DNA of 64,000 nt, from contig NZ_CP114054.1 of NCBI RefSeq assembly GCF_026967575.1, forward strand, positions 1,736,001 to 1,800,000, given 5' to 3'. Positions 16,689 to 24,698 of the stretch are shown here, piece after piece (within the stretch, counting starts at the first letter, position 1; every line of letters starts with the position of its first letter). The notes beneath the pieces are model-generated. The model saw nothing but the letters and a program-made list of their open reading frames with translations. It searched no databases and was not told the origin of the DNA. The position numbers and the translations under genes are program-made. Source of the DNA: Aurantiacibacter sp. MUD11 (GTDB lineage: Bacteria > Pseudomonadota > Alphaproteobacteria > Sphingomonadales > Sphingomonadaceae).

Positions 16689-17246
16689 CTAGCCAAGCAG
16701 AACTTCATAGGCGTCAATCTCGCCCCCGGTGACCACTTTGTCGCCATAGGTCAGCCATGCGTGGGCATTGAAATCTCCGCCTCCCGATTTCTCGACCCCG
16801 ATTGTGAGATTGCTGGCGATACCCGCACTTTCGAGCCACTTTTGGGCTGCAAGGGCCTGCACCAGGCAGTCTGATCGCCATGGGACGCGGCGCGCAATCC
16901 GAGGGATCATGAAGGAGACCTGCCTTGCCAGCAATTCGTCGCCCGGAAAGGCGTTTTCCGGCGAACGTCCGGAAGCTGCGATGTTCCGATTGTTTCTCAC
17001 AAAGGCGGATGGTGCATTACGTGCAAATGCCAGACGACCCCGTGCCAATTCGCAAATTGCCCTGACGGCGAACCGAACCATCGCCACCCAGCGAATCAGG
17101 ACGGAACGCGCCTCGAAACCGGGAATTGCAGCGTATCGACGGAAGGCCATGCCCTCCTTGCTGGCACGAAGCAGAGCGACTTCCAAGTCCGAGTAATCTG
17201 GCGCAGGTCTCGCCTCGTTGGATGCTTGCAAGCCAATGCTCGCCAA
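16689..17246 (-). CDS. Lasso peptide biosynthesis B2 protein (leader protease, transglutaminase-like)
   Basis: A 185-residue protein of the Transglut_core3 / lasso B2 family, the Cys protease that removes the leader from a lasso precursor. The C-terminal half has the active-site pattern: RSDCLVQALAAQKWL with Cys127, FNAHAWLTYGDK with His162 and GGEIDAYEVLLG with Asp178 as the likely third residue. The N-terminal half is helical and hydrophobic. It is divergent from the cyclase gene across 70 bases. Its recognition partner is the separate PqqD-like protein at 20,508, so this is a split B1/B2 system. Confidence 0.88.
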   Translation of the reverse strand: MASIGLQASNEARPAPDYSDLEVALLRASKEGMAFRRYAAIPGFEARSVLIRWVAMVRFAVRAICELARGRLAFARNAPSAFVRNNRNIAASGRSPENAFPGDELLARQVSFMIPRIARRVPWRSDCLVQALAAQKWLESAGIASNLTIGVEKSGGGDFNAHAWLTYGDKVVTGGEIDAYEVLLG

Positions 17247-17316
17247 TCCATTAGTGCTCCATGAAGCTTAGATCGGCATCGCACCTCTCCGGCATCTCTG
17301 GCAACAGCACATCGGC
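17247..17316. promoter_or_regulatory. Divergent intergenic region of the lasso-type cluster
   Basis: The 70 bases between the divergently read B2 protease and cyclase genes must hold start signals for both. I could not assign convincing -35 and -10 boxes, so this is a call from gene layout only. Confidence 0.35.
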
Positions 17317-19203
17317 ATGAGCGCGGTCGCCGCAGTTCTTGACCTTAGCGGCGATGGAAGCGGACTGCGACGCATTCAGGCCATGAAACATGCCATGAGC
17401 TATGCCGCTATCGACGGCGACAGCCAATGGTCTGGCAACGACATGGCTCTTGGCCACTGCGCCATGCATGCAACGTCAGAGGCGCGCGATGCGAAGCTGC
17501 CATTGCAGTCACAAGATGGCCAGCTTGCCGTCGTGATAGATGGCTACGTCGCCAATTACGACGAAATGGTCCTGGAACTCGATGCCCGCGGTGCCATCCG
17601 GCGTAACCGCTCCGATGCCGAGATCGTTCTGCAAGCCTGGTCGGTCATGGGAGAGGATTGCCTCGACCTTATCGAAGGAGAATTCGCCTTCGTCATCGCT
17701 GACCTACGAAGTGGGAAGATGCATTTGGCTCGCGACCACATGGGCTTGCGACCACTCTTCTACAACTTCGATGGCAGGCGCCTGGTTGTGGGATCGCATA
17801 TCGGAGGTGTCTTGGCTGGAATGGGCCAACAGCCACCTCTCAATTTCGGTTTCCTTGCCGAGATCATGACGTTTGAATTCGTGACGCTCGGCGAGACCGT
17901 CTGGTCAGGCATCAGAAGGGTAAAGCCGGCACACGTCGTCACTTTCGGGCCCAGTGGTGTCTCTGAGAGGCAGTATTGGAGCGTTCCGAGCGAGCCGCCG
18001 ATCCGATACCAGGACGATCGCGAATATGTCGAACACTATCGCGACGTTCTTCAGGAAAGCGTGCGGCGGGCGTCGCGAACCGATGCCCTTCTTGGCGTCG
18101 AATGCAGCGGCGGCCTCGATTCCTCTGCCGTCTTTGCCGTGGCCGACGAATTGCATCTCTCAGGACGACTTCCAGCACCAGACATAGCCGGATTTACCCT
18201 TGCGGCGCCTAAGGGCAGCGCCGCCGATGAGAGCAAATACGCTCAACTTGTAGCAGCCCACCTCAAGCGCGAACTGACCGAGTGCCGTCTCTATCTTCCA
18301 GATGCTTCCGAGATCCTCGAACGGGCGGCGGAAAGCCGGAATATCGCCACCTATCCCAACACCTTCATGTTGCAGAACATGTCACGCGAAATGGTGGCCA
18401 AGGGATGCCGCGCCGCCCTCAATGGCCAGGGCGGCGACATCTTTCTGGATGGCAACGGCCTCTACTATCACGAGGCCTTTGCAGAAGGGGAACTTGGCCG
18501 TCTTGCCAGTTATCTGAAGGCTGACTGGAGCGAACTTGGGCCAAGAGCCACGCTAGCGGCGCTTCTTAGGGGAAGCCTCTCGCATCTTCTGCCCCAGACA
18601 ATCCTTCGATTGAGAGACCAACGAGGCTGGTCAGAGCAATCGATTGAAGATCGGGTCTCGAAGTATGATTGGCTGAGCCCTGAATTGCAGAGGCTGTTGC
18701 GAGCCAGGATCGCGGACAGTCAGCCGCAAGATCGGTATGTTCGCCAATACAAGCAGATCAAGGTGTCTCATCCACTTATCGGGCACCTGCTCGACATGAT
18801 CGCGGAACAAAACGCAAGGAATGGCCTTGAGGCTCGCAGCCCGATGATGTCGCGATCATTCATCGAATTCTTCGGCCGAACGCCTGAAAGGATCAGGCGG
18901 CAAGGCAAGACGACCAGATTGGTACACCGAAAGGCAATGTCAGGAAGGCTACCCAAGGACGTACTTGAGAGGAGGGATAAGGCAGGTTTTGAGATCGCAT
19001 TCAGGCACTACGACGAGGCAATGGCGGAGTGCCTGGCTCAGGCGGCATCTTCTGCGTCAGAGATGCTCTTCTCGAAGCCGAACATCGCCACTCTTTTCGA
19101 ACGTTTCCGCGATGCCAAACAAGAACAAATTAACCATTGGACGGCCTGGGGGATATGTGGGATAATTTGGTTAGGGCAAAGGGATTTGAAGGATTGTTCT
19201 TGA
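17317..19203 (+). CDS. Lasso peptide cyclase, asparagine-synthetase-like (C protein)
   Basis: A 628-residue protein with an N-terminal glutamine-amidotransferase-like fold (about 1-215) and a C-terminal ATP-dependent synthetase domain. Residue 2 is Ser, so the Cys needed to hydrolyse glutamine is missing, as in lasso cyclases that use a peptide amine. The PP-loop VECSGGLDSSAVF lies at 262-273 and ALNGQGGD near 370. Such enzymes activate an Asp or Glu side chain with ATP and join it to the core peptide N-terminus. The precursor gene begins ten bases downstream. A true asparagine synthetase is unlikely given the lost Cys and the neighbours. Confidence 0.87.
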   Translation: MSAVAAVLDLSGDGSGLRRIQAMKHAMSYAAIDGDSQWSGNDMALGHCAMHATSEARDAKLPLQSQDGQLAVVIDGYVANYDEMVLELDARGAIRRNRSDAEIVLQAWSVMGEDCLDLIEGEFAFVIADLRSGKMHLARDHMGLRPLFYNFDGRRLVVGSHIGGVLAGMGQQPPLNFGFLAEIMTFEFVTLGETVWSGIRRVKPAHVVTFGPSGVSERQYWSVPSEPPIRYQDDREYVEHYRDVLQESVRRASRTDALLGVECSGGLDSSAVFAVADELHLSGRLPAPDIAGFTLAAPKGSAADESKYAQLVAAHLKRELTECRLYLPDASEILERAAESRNIATYPNTFMLQNMSREMVAKGCRAALNGQGGDIFLDGNGLYYHEAFAEGELGRLASYLKADWSELGPRATLAALLRGSLSHLLPQTILRLRDQRGWSEQSIEDRVSKYDWLSPELQRLLRARIADSQPQDRYVRQYKQIKVSHPLIGHLLDMIAEQNARNGLEARSPMMSRSFIEFFGRTPERIRRQGKTTRLVHRKAMSGRLPKDVLERRDKAGFEIAFRHYDEAMAECLAQAASSASEMLFSKPNIATLFERFRDAKQEQINHWTAWGICGIIWLGQRDLKDCS

Positions 19204-19213
19204 GGTGGGAAGC

Positions 19214-19579
19214 ATGTCTAAGAGTGCAGGTAAGAAGCGCCAGACTTATATAGTCCCAAGGTTGACGAAGTTCGGTACCGTCAGGGCACTGACGGGAGGC
19301 AGCCTAGACGTCGGCACCGACACCGGTTTCCCGACTGGAAAGAACTTTCAGTCAGACATTCGCGTCAAGGAAAACATCGCCCGCATTGGCGAACATCCCG
19401 CCGGCTTCGGTCTCTACCTTTTTGACTACAAGCCACATTTCCAGACAGGCGGAAGGCGCGGCCGACATTTTGGCGTGATGGCACAGGAAGTCGAAGGCAT
19501 TATTCCCGAAGCCGTATCGGTTGCCGCAAATGGCTACCTGCAGGTCGATTACGGCAAGCTTGGCATTAAGCTCCACTGA
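19214..19579 (+). CDS. Lasso-type precursor peptide fused to a Peptidase_S74 self-cleaving domain
   Basis: A 121-residue protein in two parts. Residues 12-27 (YIVPRLTKFGTVRALT) match the lasso leader pattern YxxPxLxxxGxxxxxT exactly. In known precursors that Thr is the next-to-last leader residue, so the core starts at Gly29; Asp36 is core position 8, the only acidic residue allowing a 7-9-member ring. Residues 47-121 match Peptidase_S74: SDIRVKENI, LYLFDYKP, RHFGVMAQEVE, GYLQVDYGKL. Ser47 and Lys52 have the S-D-x-R-x-K spacing of the self-cleaving phage tailspike chaperones. I chose ATG 19214, behind GAGGTGGGA; a GTG at 19205 would add three residues. A short S74 domain without the usual long C-terminal helices may cleave poorly. 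Confidence 0.82.
   Translation: MSKSAGKKRQTYIVPRLTKFGTVRALTGGSLDVGTDTGFPTGKNFQSDIRVKENIARIGEHPAGFGLYLFDYKPHFQTGGRRGRHFGVMAQEVEGIIPEAVSVAANGYLQVDYGKLGIKLH
19298..19351 (+). other. Predicted lasso core segment within the fusion precursor
   Basis: The 18 codons encode GSLDVGTDTGFPTGKNFQ. Gly1 to Asp8 would give an eight-residue macrolactam ring; residues 9-18 would be loop and tail. The left edge follows from the leader rule (cut two residues after the conserved Thr). The right edge is where S74 domains self-cleave, before the Ser at 19352. Both edges are predictions from family knowledge. Confidence 0.6.
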
Positions 19580-19601
19580 GTGGCTTGAAGTTCTGATTTG
19601 C

Positions 19602-19635
19602 ACGACCGCTCGGGACCATCCTGGGCGGTCGTTTT
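19602..19635 (+). terminator. Rho-independent terminator after the precursor gene
   Basis: A ten-base stem (ACGACCGCTC at 19602-19611 pairing with GGGCGGTCGT at 19623-19632, one G-T pair) with an 11-base loop, followed by T residues. It begins 22 bases after the precursor stop and ends 22 bases before the kinase gene. It should stop most transcripts after the precursor, with read-through serving the downstream maturation genes. Confidence 0.8.
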
Positions 19636-19657
19636 CGTGAGGGTCTGACAAACGGCA

Positions 19658-20506
19658 ATGGCAACTCTCACCAAGCGAAGCGCCCGCAGGCAGGAAGATC
19701 TGGCCAGTTCGCCCTTCGACAGTTGGACCAGACCTGCTGGCGGACCGATTGCCCATTTCCATCGGCAAGGAGACGACATCCTCCTTCGCTTCCCCCAATG
19801 CGCTGACTTCGAGATCCGGCCAGGATCAGAAGAGGTCGTCTGCCACCCGGTACCCGGCATCGACGAAACGACGATCGACAACGTCTTCTACAATTCCATC
19901 CGACCGCTGCTGATCAACCATGGCGGAGGCCTGGCCCTCCATGGAAGCGCATGTTCGACCCCTTATGGTGCCATCGCCTTTGTCGGATTGTCTCGCAGCG
20001 GCAAGACTACCCTTGCAGGGGCATGTGCCAAGGTCGGCAACCCCTTCCTTACCGAGGATGTCATCGAGCTACAGTTCAGCGGCGACGCCTACCGGGTGAT
20101 CCCTCAAAGGCCTTTGCTGAGAGTGTTTTCCGACACAGCCGACTACCTGCGCCAAGAACGGGAGGGCGAAAATGGGGCGCTCCCCAAGGTTGCTCTAAAG
20201 TCAGGGAAGGACCTACCCTTTGCCTCCGAAGCAGCAGACCTTGTTGCGATCTATGTGCTGGGTGCAGGTGAAGCGACAGAGCCGACTTTCAAGCCATTGG
20301 AACCCCAGCATGCCCTTGCAGAGATCATGCAGCATGCCTTCGTCCTGGATGTCGAAGACAAGCCAAGGCTGAGAGCACACTTCAATCGCCTTTCCGACCT
20401 TGCCTTGAAGGTGCCTTTCGTAGCCCTGGACTATCGACGCCAATACGATGCCTTGCCAAGCTTGGTGGAAGCGGTAGTTGAAGACGCTAGGAGCCGTGGG
20501 ACATGA
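19658..20506 (+). CDS. HPr-kinase-like protein of the lasso-type cluster
   Basis: A 282-residue protein with a Walker A loop, FVGLSRSGKTTLAGA at about 108-122, and LTEDVIEL where HPr kinases have their acidic metal-binding motif. The fold resembles the C-terminal domain of HPr kinase/phosphorylase. Relatives in other lasso clusters (for example paeninodin's) phosphorylate the precursor peptide. Here possible acceptors in the core are Ser2 and Thr7, 9 and 13, but there is no C-terminal Ser as in paeninodin. The PqqD-like gene begins one base after its stop (TGAAATG). Confidence 0.78.
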   Translation: MATLTKRSARRQEDLASSPFDSWTRPAGGPIAHFHRQGDDILLRFPQCADFEIRPGSEEVVCHPVPGIDETTIDNVFYNSIRPLLINHGGGLALHGSACSTPYGAIAFVGLSRSGKTTLAGACAKVGNPFLTEDVIELQFSGDAYRVIPQRPLLRVFSDTADYLRQEREGENGALPKVALKSGKDLPFASEAADLVAIYVLGAGEATEPTFKPLEPQHALAEIMQHAFVLDVEDKPRLRAHFNRLSDLALKVPFVALDYRRQYDALPSLVEAVVEDARSRGT

Positions 20507-20507
20507 A

Positions 20508-20792
20508 ATGCTGAAACTCGAAGACTGCATCTGTCGAAGCGACGATATCGTTTCGCGCGACGTCGGCGGCGAAACCGTTCTACTGGATCTCGAAGCCGGA
20601 ACCTATTTTGGCCTCAATCACGTTGGAGGTCGGCTATGGCAATTGCTCGAAGGTGGCAGCCGATCCCTGAAACAGCTTTGCGACGAACTGGAACGAGAAT
20701 TTGAAGTCGACCGCTCGGTCCTGGAGGCCGATGTCGTCGCACTGGCAAACGAATTGCAGGAAAACGGCTTAGCCAAGATCGAGCAGCAATAG
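20508..20792 (+). CDS. PqqD-like RiPP recognition protein (lasso B1)
   Basis: A 94-residue protein of the PqqD fold: DIVSRDVGGETVLLDLEAGT, then YFGLNHVGGRLWQLLEGG and a winged-helix-like C-terminal helix set. These RiPP recognition elements bind the leader, in lasso systems at the conserved Tyr and Pro, and present it to the B2 protease. The ATG at 20508 gives the family length. It converges on the nucleotidyltransferase gene seven bases away. Confidence 0.85.
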   Translation: MLKLEDCICRSDDIVSRDVGGETVLLDLEAGTYFGLNHVGGRLWQLLEGGSRSLKQLCDELEREFEVDRSVLEADVVALANELQENGLAKIEQQ

Positions 20793-20799
20793 GTAGCTC

Positions 20800-21942
20800 T
20801 CAGGAGCGCAGCAGCCTCACTCCGCTTTCGAAGGCATATCGCAGGTACAATAAGGGCAACGGCCAGTTGCTGGCGCGCGGGAAGCGCTTCCGCAAGTGTC
20901 GCGGCTTCGGCATCAGCATCTTGGCGACGAATTCGCCCTTCGCTTTCAGACCACGCGAAGCCATCAGGTCGGCCTTCTTTCGTGCAATCATTTGGTCAGC
21001 CTCCAGGTATCGCATCACCTGAGTGTCGGTCGGGGCAGCCCGAAGTTCGGAGAGGATGCCTTCATCGATAGGCGTCCCAAGTGCCGAACGTGCATGCTCG
21101 AAAGCCTCTAGCAAGGCAGACGCCGCACCCGTTTCGAGAGCCGTCCGCAGCAGCCGCTCCCATTCTGCCTGTTCCATCGCCTCCGCCAGCAAGTCGGCAT
21201 CATAGGCCCAGATCAATCTCCTCGCACCGACAATCCTATCTCCATTCAGAAAGACGCCAAAATCCGAATGCCACTTCAGGTTGAAGGCCAATTGCATTAA
21301 GCTGTCTGGGTAGGACAGAGATCGAATACCGTCTCCTAGACGTTCCAGGGGGCGAGTGTTCGCAAGGGCTTCCTCTAGCGGAAAGGCCTTCTGAAGGACC
21401 GGCGAATCGTTGACCTGCCAGTGAAGGTCGATCTCGGTCTTCAGACTGCCTGGCGATGCGGCAATCCAGGCCTCCTGGAACATCTTTCCGTGGATCGGAT
21501 CTGCCAGCTCGAAGCCAATGTCCGACAAGACCTTCCTAGCCTCGGAAAGGTCGTCTCTGCGAACCAGGAGGTCGGTATCGCCGCGCGTTCGAGAGGCAGG
21601 ATTGTCGTAGAGGGAATAGGCGAGTGCCGTTCCCTTCATGACGACCGTTTCAATGCCAGCTGCGACCAGCGCCTCCAGCAACCGCACAATGGGCTGCATA
21701 TGGGCCGCTTCCCAGAATTCGCGACCCATGGCCGACTGACGCAACATTCCCGCAAATGGCTCAGGCCAATCTGGTCGCTCCGCCGTACTAGTGACCAGCA
21801 GATGGGCAATCCCGTGGTAGTCGATGCGCTCGGCCATTTGTTGGGGCGATGACGCTGCAATGGGCAGAAGGAGGGTAGCGCCTGCCAGTTCCCCCCTCAG
21901 CAGAGCAGCCAGCCCCTCATCAATTGCATCGAAGTCTGCCAT
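20800..21942 (-). CDS. Nucleotidyltransferase family protein (NTP_transf_5)
   Basis: A 380-residue protein. The family core is MKGTALAYSLYDNPASRTRG followed by DTDLLV, with Lys103 and the paired metal-binding Asp122 and Asp124. These proteins are common beside HPr-kinase-like and PqqD-like genes in RiPP and polysaccharide loci; in one lasso pathway a relative adds a nucleotide to the product, but most are uncharacterised. I chose ATG 21942; a TTG at 21978 would add 12 residues. It converges on the PqqD-like gene and lies 83 bases downstream of wecB on the same strand. Confidence 0.82.
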   Translation of the reverse strand: MADFDAIDEGLAALLRGELAGATLLLPIAASSPQQMAERIDYHGIAHLLVTSTAERPDWPEPFAGMLRQSAMGREFWEAAHMQPIVRLLEALVAAGIETVVMKGTALAYSLYDNPASRTRGDTDLLVRRDDLSEARKVLSDIGFELADPIHGKMFQEAWIAASPGSLKTEIDLHWQVNDSPVLQKAFPLEEALANTRPLERLGDGIRSLSYPDSLMQLAFNLKWHSDFGVFLNGDRIVGARRLIWAYDADLLAEAMEQAEWERLLRTALETGAASALLEAFEHARSALGTPIDEGILSELRAAPTDTQVMRYLEADQMIARKKADLMASRGLKAKGEFVAKMLMPKPRHLRKRFPRASNWPLPLLYLRYAFESGVRLLRS

Positions 21943-22025
21943 CTCCAACCTTGTGCCCTTGGGACTGGGGGCTGACAATATCGCTCGCCCTCGTTCAGGC
22001 CGATAGGCGAGAGGCTTGCCGCGCC

Positions 22026-23180
22026 TCAGGCGCTCGCAACTCCATGCGCGTGGGCCACGGCCTTCGCAATGCGCATTGCGGCCTTGCCGTCACCATAGGG
22101 GTTATGCGCCTTTGCCATCGCCTCATAGGCTGCGGCATCGTCGAGGAGGCGGCTGGCTTCGCGGAAGATCAGCTCCCTGTCGGTTGCGACCAGCATTGCC
22201 GTTCCGGCTTCGATGCCTTCGGGGCGCTCGGTCGTGTCGCGCATAACCAGAACCGGCTTTCCGAAGCTGGGACCTTCTTCCTGCACGCCGCCGCTGTCGG
22301 TCAGGAGCAAGTCGGACATTGCCATCAGGCGAACGAAATGCGGATAGTCGAGCGGCTCGAGCAGTGCGACGTTGTCGCGACCACCAAGTTCAGCCTCCAT
22401 CACCGGTCGGACGTTGGGATTGGGATGGACAGGGAAGACCACAGCGACGTCTTCGCGCCTCGCCAGGTCAGCAACGGCTCCTGCGATATTGCGCATGCCT
22501 TCCCCAAAGTTCTCGCGGCGGTGTGCCGTCACGCCGATGATCCGCTTGCCGGCAAAACGGGTCGCAACGTCGTCGAGGCCAGACGCAAGCTCTGGCCGCG
22601 CCGCCACCTTGTCGCGCGTCGAAAAGAGGGCATCGATCACGGTGTTGCCGGTGACGTGGATGGCGTCTTCGGGAACGTTCTCGGCTCGCAGTGCCGCCGC
22701 AGCTCCTTCGGTTGGCGCAAAGTGGAGGTCGGCAACCGCACCTGCGACCCTGCGGTTCACCTCCTCAGGCCATGGCGAATAGATGTTGCCGCTTCGAAGG
22801 CCAGCCTCGACATGGCCGACGGGGATCTTTCTGAAATAGCTGCTTAGCGTCACCATCATGGTCGTCAGCGTATCGCCATGCACCAGAACGCGATCTGGCT
22901 TGCAGGCATCAAGCGCACCTCCGAATTCCGTCAGGATACGCGCCGACAAAGCATCGAGCGACTGGTTTGGCCGCATCAGGTCAAGGTCGATGTCGGGCAC
23001 GATGTCGCCGATCTCCAGAACCTGGTCGAGGATCTGGCGATGCTGCGCCGTTACCGCTACGCGCACGTCCATGCCGCCATGGTCTCGAAGCGCATGGACG
23101 ACGGGAAACATCTTGATCGCCTCCGGACGCGTTCCGAAGCAGACCAGGATGCTGGGAGAGGCGACGCCCCTACCGCTCAT
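22026..23180 (-). CDS. wecB: UDP-N-acetylglucosamine 2-epimerase (non-hydrolysing)
   Basis: A 384-residue enzyme that interconverts UDP-GlcNAc and UDP-ManNAc. Family motifs: CFGTRPEAIKMFPVVHAL at the start, VHGDTLTTMMVTLSSYF, GHVEAGLRSGNIYSPWPEE and DSGGVQEEGPSFGKPVLVMR. The ATG at 23180 overlaps the wecC stop (ATGA), so product and next enzyme are made from one message and together supply UDP-ManNAcA. Confidence 0.94.
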   Translation of the reverse strand: MSGRGVASPSILVCFGTRPEAIKMFPVVHALRDHGGMDVRVAVTAQHRQILDQVLEIGDIVPDIDLDLMRPNQSLDALSARILTEFGGALDACKPDRVLVHGDTLTTMMVTLSSYFRKIPVGHVEAGLRSGNIYSPWPEEVNRRVAGAVADLHFAPTEGAAAALRAENVPEDAIHVTGNTVIDALFSTRDKVAARPELASGLDDVATRFAGKRIIGVTAHRRENFGEGMRNIAGAVADLARREDVAVVFPVHPNPNVRPVMEAELGGRDNVALLEPLDYPHFVRLMAMSDLLLTDSGGVQEEGPSFGKPVLVMRDTTERPEGIEAGTAMLVATDRELIFREASRLLDDAAAYEAMAKAHNPYGDGKAAMRIAKAVAHAHGVASA

Positions 23181-24487
23181 TGGGCCCACATGCCGCGGGT
23201 ATCGTAGACAATCTTGTTGGCGCTGAGGTAGCGCGGCGCAGAGCGAAAGGCGTCGTGATCGACAAGGACGGCAACGAGTTCGGCCTTTGCCATAGCCTCC
23301 TCGTAGGTCGTCAGCTGAGCGCCATGGTCTGCCATGTCACCTGGAAGTTCATCGGTATATGGCTCGACCACCAATACCCTGTCGCCGTATTTCCGGGCGA
23401 TCCGATCAGCGATTTCGAGCGCAGGGCTTTCACGAAAGTCATCGATATTGGGTTTGAAGGCAAGGCCCAGCAGAGCGATGCTGGCGTCGGGATTGCCGTC
23501 GAGCATTGCCGTCAGGCGATTGACGACGTGATCAGGCTTTGCGTCGTTCACTTCGCGCGCGGTACGGATGAGGCGGGCATGTTCAGGGGCGCTGGACACC
23601 AGGAACCAGGGATCGACGGCGATGCAGTGACCACCGACGCCGGGGCCTGGTTGAAGGACGTTGACGCGTGGGTGGCGGTTGGCGAGCCTTACGACTTCCC
23701 AGACGTCGATGCCCATGTGCTCAGCCAAGAGTGACAATTCGTTGGCGAAGGCGATGTTGACGTCGCGGAAGCTGTTTTCGGTGAGCTTGACCATCTCAGC
23801 GACATCGGAGGTGGTGTTGATGCAGTCACCACGAACGAAGCGGCGGTAGAACTTCTGAGCCTGGAGCGCGCAGCTCTCTGTGAGGCCGCCAATAATGCGA
23901 TCGTTGGCAACCAGCTCTTCGATGATGCGGCCAGGCAGAACACGCTCTGGACAATAGGCGATATGGACGTCTGGTGCCTGATCTTCGCAGAAGCCTGGAA
24001 CGGCTAGGTCGGGACGCATCTCTGCGATCACGCTGGCCATCTGCTTCGTCGTCCCGACGGGCGAAGTGGATTCCAGGATCACGATCCCGCCTGTAGGAAG
24101 GACCGGCGCGATCAGGCGCGCGGCATCCAGCACCATCGAGATGTCGGGCGCCTTGTTGTCGCCCAGAGGCGTCGGCACTGCGATGAGATAGACATCAGCG
24201 ACCGGAGCTTCGGTGGAAGCCGTCAGGACGCCGTCGGCTACGACATTCCTGACGAGGGCATCGAGGTCGGTTTCCTGGATATGAACCTTGCCGGCGTTTA
24301 CGACGTCGACGATCCTCTGAGAAATATCGACGCCGCGAACTGAAAGGCCGGCGCGGGCAATGATGGCAGCTGTCGGAAGGCCAATGTAGCCGAGACCGAT
24401 CATGGCGACATCGAAGCGTTCGACCTGTGCGTCGCTCGCCTCTGTGTGGCCTTTGGTATTCTTCAGCTGCGACTGATTGATGTACAT
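23177..24487 (-). CDS. wecC: UDP-N-acetyl-D-mannosamine dehydrogenase
   Basis: A 436-residue UDP-sugar dehydrogenase. GLGYIGLPTAAIIARAG is the NAD-binding loop, AEMVKLTENSFRDVNIAFAN the central helix, and PGPGVGGHCIAVDPWFL carries the catalytic Cys. It makes UDP-N-acetylmannosaminuronic acid from the wecB product by two oxidations. A start at ATG 24487 gives a 24-residue lead before the Rossmann fold; no later start is better placed. Confidence 0.93.
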   Translation of the reverse strand: MYINQSQLKNTKGHTEASDAQVERFDVAMIGLGYIGLPTAAIIARAGLSVRGVDISQRIVDVVNAGKVHIQETDLDALVRNVVADGVLTASTEAPVADVYLIAVPTPLGDNKAPDISMVLDAARLIAPVLPTGGIVILESTSPVGTTKQMASVIAEMRPDLAVPGFCEDQAPDVHIAYCPERVLPGRIIEELVANDRIIGGLTESCALQAQKFYRRFVRGDCINTTSDVAEMVKLTENSFRDVNIAFANELSLLAEHMGIDVWEVVRLANRHPRVNVLQPGPGVGGHCIAVDPWFLVSSAPEHARLIRTAREVNDAKPDHVVNRLTAMLDGNPDASIALLGLAFKPNIDDFRESPALEIADRIARKYGDRVLVVEPYTDELPGDMADHGAQLTTYEEAMAKAELVAVLVDHDAFRSAPRYLSANKIVYDTRGMWAQ

Positions 24488-24698
24488 GGATTATTCCAAT
24501 GCGCAGCCCCTTCAGGGGCATAGGTTGCCTAATTCTGCATCAACCATAGGCAGACAATCGTTTAAGAAGCGTTCTTTGGTAGGTAGCTTGAAGAAGGGGA
24601 TGACGGCCCCGAGGCAGTCAATCTGCAGTTGACCGGAATGGCTAATGTTGCAATGCGGGATGTTCTTGCAGTACGGCCGAAAACAGGGAGGCAAATCC
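24488..24698. promoter_or_regulatory. Divergent intergenic region, wecC and rfbA
   Basis: The 211 bases between divergent wecC and rfbA are AT-richer than the coding sequence and must hold promoters for both. A 5-base hairpin (GCCCC at 24506-24510, GGGGC at 24515-24519) lies in the wecC leader, 19 bases before its ATG. The GGGAGG at 24686-24691 is the ribosome-binding site of rfbA. No promoter boxes are assigned. Confidence 0.4.

Noticed and set aside
17317..19203. True asparagine synthetase
   Set aside because: The N-terminal catalytic Cys is absent and the gene sits with B2, PqqD-like and precursor genes, so a lasso cyclase is a better reading.
19214..19579. Phage tail fibre remnant
   Set aside because: The S74 part alone would suggest this, but no other phage gene is present, and the leader pattern and cluster context fit a RiPP precursor.
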